From assembly GCA_964470035.1 (NCBI GenBank), contig CAYYBR010000167.1, positions 1 through 9,311 on the forward strand: a DNA stretch of 9,311 nt, written 5' to 3'. Each line of letters opens with the position of its first letter. Positions within the stretch are counted from its first letter, which is position 1. Below, piece after piece: positions 6,660 through 9,311 of this stretch. Origin of the DNA: JAJRXG01 sp964470035. GTDB lineage: Bacteria; Bacteroidota; Bacteroidia; Chitinophagales; Saprospiraceae. The translations under genes and the position numbers were made by a program. The notes under the pieces are model-generated. The model had not been told where the DNA came from. It worked only from the letters and a program-made list of their open reading frames with translations, and ran no database searches.

Positions 6660-7973
6660 TTACTCATGCGTCTTAAAGTCAATCAAATATGATTTCAAAG
6701 GAATGCCCTCATTTGTCCTGAAATTACTTGATATCAATATCTGATATTGTCTATTTGGCTCTAATATTACTGGGATCGTCCAGGACGTATTGTCTTCAGA
6801 CCAAAACCTCTTAGTTGGGTCATTTTGGGGAAAATACTCTTGGCCTAAATCTCCAAAATCAACACCTGTGTTTAGTCCATTCAGGGGTTCGGAAAATACT
6901 ACTGTAACTTGATTAATGGAAGGATCTACAGTTTGACTATTATTTGTGAATTGCCGAATTCCGGTAACATACGGACGTTTGTCTTCAAACTTTTGTCGCA
7001 ATGAATCTAGCGAGGTAGAGAAATAATTGCTCTTGCTTACAAACCCTTCTAATTCACCTTCATTTGTAAAGTCCAACTCAATCATCTCTTTGATGGCCTT
7101 CTTTTTATCCTCTGCTTGTTCATAGTAGTTCTCACACATCTGATAGCCAACATAGTATCCTAAATCCCTAATTCCAAATTCATTAGGAGCATTGGACCAA
7201 AGCCATTTTGGCTGATTGCTGATATAAAACATTTCTTCTTCAAACCTCTCTCTTACTCTCTGAGTATTCTCCTTTCCATATTGTATAGCGGGTGTAGCTG
7301 AAGGTGTATTCATAGCCTTAACTGATACAAACTCTGCTACACCTTCGCGGATTACTATTGATAGTAGATCGCCGACTTGCGAGTTTTGTTGTGTATGCAC
7401 ATATTCATGTACGTTGAGCAGGACTAAGTCGTCGATGGGATTGGTCCCAAAAAATGTTTCTAACCACTCTCTTGTTGCCCCATCAAATTCAGATATGTCA
7501 GTTTGATCATCTGCCATAGCCAACTCACTACCTATTAAAACTAAGCTGTCTAAAGTGGTTCCATTAGTTCGCATACATCCGATTGTAAAATAGATCTTAG
7601 CTGGTTGTAAATGTGGATAGATAGCCTCGAGTTTTTTAATTCCATCGTTTAACTCTTGTGCAAGCTGAGTTGATTTAGAGGTATTTGTTCTTAAGGACTC
7701 AAAGTATTTTGGATATTTGTTGATCAGACCTACGTACTCCTTTGCTGAATAGTCACGTACATCTATTATGCTGGCTAGCCCTTCAGTTCCTTTTTGGATA
7801 TATAGCGAATCAATTAGTTGAACTTGCTTTAAAGTGTCAGGCTCTTTTGTGATTAAGTCATAAGCAATCCAAAAATTTGCAACATCTGTAGTGATAACAT
7901 TTTCGTATTCCGATTGAATTGAATTACAAGAATATAAACCAATAAATAAAAGTAAGAGGGAGATTGATTTCAT
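6660..7973 (-). CDS. Lipoprotein zincin (GldB/DUF2268-like) with C-terminal bacterial Ig-like (Big_5) domain
   Basis: A 437-residue protein. The start is the ATG at 7973, not the in-frame TTG at 8006, because it opens the signal peptide MKSISLLLLFIGLYSC with a good lipobox (LYSC, Cys16) and does not overlap the GNAT gene. Residues 25-185 (including VANFWIAYDLI, GTEGLASIIDVRDY, a YPKYFESLR segment, then AKIYFTIGCMRTNGTTLDS) resemble the GldB/DUF2268 type of Bacteroidota lipoprotein. The zinc motif HEYVH is at 189-193 and IREGVAEFVS at 208-217 gives Glu210 as likely third ligand, so an active metallopeptidase is possible. Residues 335-437 form a separate beta domain (VTVVFSEPL at 357-364, TSWTIPVILEPNRQYQILIS at 397-416, LIDFKTHE at the end) typical of SbsA/Big_5 Ig-like modules in surface proteins. 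It lies 22 bp after the GNAT stop and has AAAAGAAG upstream. Confidence 0.82.
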   Translation of the reverse strand: MKSISLLLLFIGLYSCNSIQSEYENVITTDVANFWIAYDLITKEPDTLKQVQLIDSLYIQKGTEGLASIIDVRDYSAKEYVGLINKYPKYFESLRTNTSKSTQLAQELNDGIKKLEAIYPHLQPAKIYFTIGCMRTNGTTLDSLVLIGSELAMADDQTDISEFDGATREWLETFFGTNPIDDLVLLNVHEYVHTQQNSQVGDLLSIVIREGVAEFVSVKAMNTPSATPAIQYGKENTQRVRERFEEEMFYISNQPKWLWSNAPNEFGIRDLGYYVGYQMCENYYEQAEDKKKAIKEMIELDFTNEGELEGFVSKSNYFSTSLDSLRQKFEDKRPYVTGIRQFTNNSQTVDPSINQVTVVFSEPLNGLNTGVDFGDLGQEYFPQNDPTKRFWSEDNTSWTIPVILEPNRQYQILISSNFRTNEGIPLKSYLIDFKTHE

Positions 7974-7995
7974 ATGTGACGAATGGCTTCTTTTA

Positions 7996-8454
7996 TCAGT
8001 TATCAAAATGTAGCTTCATTCCTTCATGAGTTGCTTGAAATCCAAGCTTTTCATAGAATCTTAATGCACCTTGTCTTTTCTTATCTGTTGTCAACTGGAT
8101 AAGATGTGCTTTCCTTTCTCTGGCTCTGTCTATTGCCCATAGAAACATTTTCTGTCCGATTCCTTTTCCTCTTTGGTCTTCTCTTATTCTGACAGCTTCT
8201 ATTTGGGCTCTTGTTCCTCCTTGGTATGTTAGGTATTGTATAAAGGTGAGTTGAAAAGTACCAATTATTTCTTTGTTATCGTTTTCGAGCACTATTAACT
8301 CCTGATTGTTATCATTGGTAATGTTATCAAATGCGGTGTAATATTTACTTGGTAAGGGGTCTTTAAAATCTTCTCGAAGCTTGCCAAGCTTGTCATGTGA
8401 TATCATTCTTACGATTTCAATTACATCGTTTTTATTTGCTTCTCGAAATATCAT
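7996..8454 (-). CDS. GNAT family N-acetyltransferase (Acetyltransf_1)
   Basis: A complete 152-residue acetyl-CoA-dependent N-acetyltransferase of the classical short GNAT type. MIFREANKNDVIEIVRMI at 1-18 is the opening strand and helix, ELIVLENDNKEIIGTFQLT at 52-70 contains strands 2 and 3, and IEAVRIREDQRGKGIGQKM at 85-103 is strand 4 with the acetyl-CoA pyrophosphate loop R95-G-K-G-I-G100. IQLTTDKKRQGALRFYEKLG at 119-138 is motif B with the usual F-Y-E-K-L-G-F helix. The acceptor amine is unknown. The ATG at 8454 follows a strong A-rich tract (AAAAAAGAAG). It is unrelated in detail to the GNAT at 1208-1747, which belongs to the RimJ/RimL branch, so this is not a tandem duplication. It sits 60 bp after the DUF3995 gene and 22 bp before the zincin lipoprotein on the same strand. 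Confidence 0.93.
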   Translation of the reverse strand: MIFREANKNDVIEIVRMISHDKLGKLREDFKDPLPSKYYTAFDNITNDNNQELIVLENDNKEIIGTFQLTFIQYLTYQGGTRAQIEAVRIREDQRGKGIGQKMFLWAIDRARERKAHLIQLTTDKKRQGALRFYEKLGFQATHEGMKLHFDN

Positions 8455-8514
8455 TTACTTCTTTTTTATGATGCACACTAGATGAGATTCATCCATCGGC
8501 TTGATTCGTAGACT

Positions 8515-8964
8515 TCAGTGTGATGTTGCATCAGCGGCATTTTTCATTTTTATGAGGATAAATCCCACTAGAGCGATTATGATACATAGTGGTGAATAGA
8601 ACATTGTATCTAAATTGGCAAATTCAGTCGATTTAATTTGTTTAAAGAAGCCAACATATTTAAAATCTCCGATAGCTCTCAAAGCAAAGATTATAGGGAT
8701 AACCCAAAGCCCAATATTTCTGACTAGGATCAGAAATCTACCATTAGGAGTATTCAATGAAAAGACGTAGAAAAGTCCAAGTAACAATAGCCCTATCCCT
8801 ACTATGATGCCATCTATGGTCGTTGGCTTAAGTAACACCGCTCCTTCTTCATTCGTTGGTAACACATTATTATAGCCAAATTGACCTCCTACCGCCCAAT
8901 AAAGATGGAATAGAGCCAACACAAAAAATGTACATATTAGAATCGCAGATAACAATAACTTCAT
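8515..8964 (-). CDS. DUF3995 family membrane protein
   Basis: A 149-residue protein with four hydrophobic segments (about 3-19, 50-70, 79-97, 124-141). The DUF3995 hallmarks are present: HLYWAVGGQFG at 20-30 directly after the first helix, VLPT at 34-37, the LRAIGDFKYVGFF segment at 95-107 and FANLDTMFYSPLC at 115-127. The family is widespread and its function is unknown; the conserved polar H-Y-W and F-x-x-x-D-T-x-x-Y-S-P residues flank the membrane segments and may form one site. The length is normal. The ATG at 8964 has GAGG about 6 bases upstream within GAATGAGGCAATT, one of the few Shine-Dalgarno-like sites in the window. It appears to be the first gene of the leftward block, beginning at a 275-bp divergent spacer. 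Confidence 0.85.
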   Translation of the reverse strand: MKLLLSAILICTFFVLALFHLYWAVGGQFGYNNVLPTNEEGAVLLKPTTIDGIIVGIGLLLLGLFYVFSLNTPNGRFLILVRNIGLWVIPIIFALRAIGDFKYVGFFKQIKSTEFANLDTMFYSPLCIIIALVGFILIKMKNAADATSH

Positions 8965-9239
8965 AATTGCCTCATTCTATCTTTTCACACATAATCGTCA
9001 TAAACAGTCTTTTGAGTGAAAAAACTGGATGAACACTTAGCCCATAAAGATATAACCGCTAAGAACTCAGATGAAGTGTCATGACGAGTCTTTTAGATAT
9101 CTTAACCTACCTTCTTGATGATGATCTATCGGGATTGGTGATATATGGCTAATCCTTGAATACTGTGATAACGCTTAATGACGGCCGTGCAGAATTTGTT
9201 AATATTACAAAGAGTTAACCACTATGACAAACAGATGAT
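8965..9239. promoter_or_regulatory. Divergent intergenic spacer between DUF3995 gene and rightward gene
   Basis: These 275 bp separate two genes that start in opposite directions, so promoters for both should lie here. On the minus strand TATCTTTA (9052-9045) matches seven of eight positions of the Bacteroidota -7 consensus TAnnTTTG, about 80 bp before the ATG, but no TTG is found at the expected -33 distance. An imperfect inverted repeat CAGTCTTTT/AAAAAACTG (9005-9013 and 9019-9027) is present. No open frame of note is seen. The assignment is by position; the elements themselves are weak. Confidence 0.3.
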
Positions 9240-9311
9240 ATGACTTGGAAGTTGATAAGAAGGATCGTACTTGTACTTGTGGTGCTTTTCATCATCCTAC
9301 CAGCATTGTTA
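9240..9311 (+). CDS. Start of a membrane-anchored or secreted protein, partial
   Basis: The only rightward gene, cut by the window edge after 24 codons. The frame opens after TGA at 9225-9227 and starts at ATG 9240, reading MTWKLIRRIVLVLVV followed by LFIILPALL: basic residues then an uninterrupted hydrophobic helix, exactly the layout of a signal anchor or uncleaved signal peptide. Two nearby ATGs (9224 and 9235) run into stops within five codons and are excluded. The family cannot be told from this length. It is divergent from the DUF3995 gene. Confidence 0.6.
   Translation, partial: MTWKLIRRIVLVLVVLFIILPALL

Noticed and set aside
1190..6692. Plus-strand open frames at 1190-1396, 1431-1685, 2144-2395, 4384-4587, 5780-6049 and 6459-6692.
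   Set aside because: Each lies mostly or wholly opposite a well-supported minus-strand gene and lacks motif or protein-like pattern; they are antisense shadows.
8481..8493. GATGA-GAT-TCATC inverted repeat between the DUF3995 and GNAT genes.
   Set aside because: Only five base pairs, no T-run follows on the coding strand, and the two genes look co-transcribed.
9005..9027. Imperfect hairpin CAGTCTTTT/AAAAAACTG as a terminator or operator.
   Set aside because: It has a mismatch within an AT-only stem core and lies between two divergent starts, where a terminator is not expected.
1..9311. Possible chromosomal integron cassette array: many co-oriented small genes of mixed function (GNATs, ASCH, DUF3995, lipoproteins).
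   Set aside because: Spacers of the minus-strand genes share no repeated sequence, and paired RYYYAAC/GTTRRRY cores bounding a folded attC were not found. Only an isolated GTTRRRY match appears in the 5464-5697 spacer. No integrase is present.

Overview
The window looks like an accessory stretch of a marine-type Bacteroidota chromosome, probably Cytophagales-like. This is inferred, not proven. The base composition is AT-rich. At least four proteins open with a short lipoprotein signal peptide ending in Cys. Most starts are preceded by A-rich tracts rather than strong Shine-Dalgarno sites. The protein families (GldB/DUF2268-like lipoprotein zincin, PD40 propeller lipoprotein, S41 peptidase lipoprotein, DUF3995, ASCH, GNATs) are familiar in that phylum. 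No tRNA, rRNA, CRISPR array, transposase or integrase was seen.

Layout: twelve genes are read on the minus strand and one partial gene on the plus strand at the right edge. In transcription order (right to left), a likely co-oriented unit holds a DUF3995 membrane protein (8515-8964), a GNAT acetyltransferase (7996-8454), a lipoprotein zinc-metalloprotease-like protein with a C-terminal Ig-like domain (6660-7973) and a PD40 propeller lipoprotein (5698-6609), with gaps of 60, 22 and 50 bp. After a 234-bp gap comes a tight pair: an 81-residue two-helix membrane protein (5218-5463) and, 2 bp on, a truncated ASCH-domain protein (4931-5215). Next are an unrecognised 446-residue polytopic membrane protein (3501-4841), a second tight pair of a polytopic membrane protein (2791-3333) and an alpha/beta-hydrolase lipoprotein (1853-2776), a RimJ/RimL-type GNAT (1208-1747), a membrane-anchored HExxH protein (388-1128), and the N-terminal end of an S41 peptidase (1-286). 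The plus-strand gene at 9240 faces away from the minus-strand block across a 275-bp divergent spacer.

How the genes might work together: much of the coding capacity is directed to the envelope. Four lipoproteins, one signal-anchored protein and four polytopic or two-helix membrane proteins are present, and four of the envelope proteins are hydrolase-like (S41, two different HExxH proteins, one serine alpha/beta hydrolase). Nothing in the sequence shows that they form one pathway; a collection of individually acquired single genes and gene pairs is the simpler reading. No complete known defence, secretion or biosynthetic system is recognisable. The most notable items are the ASCH gene cut in mid-domain with an unrelated tail, the zincin-plus-Ig fusion, the membrane-protein/hydrolase pair with a His-rich signature, and the orphan 446-residue membrane protein. 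I could not identify a convincing undescribed system.
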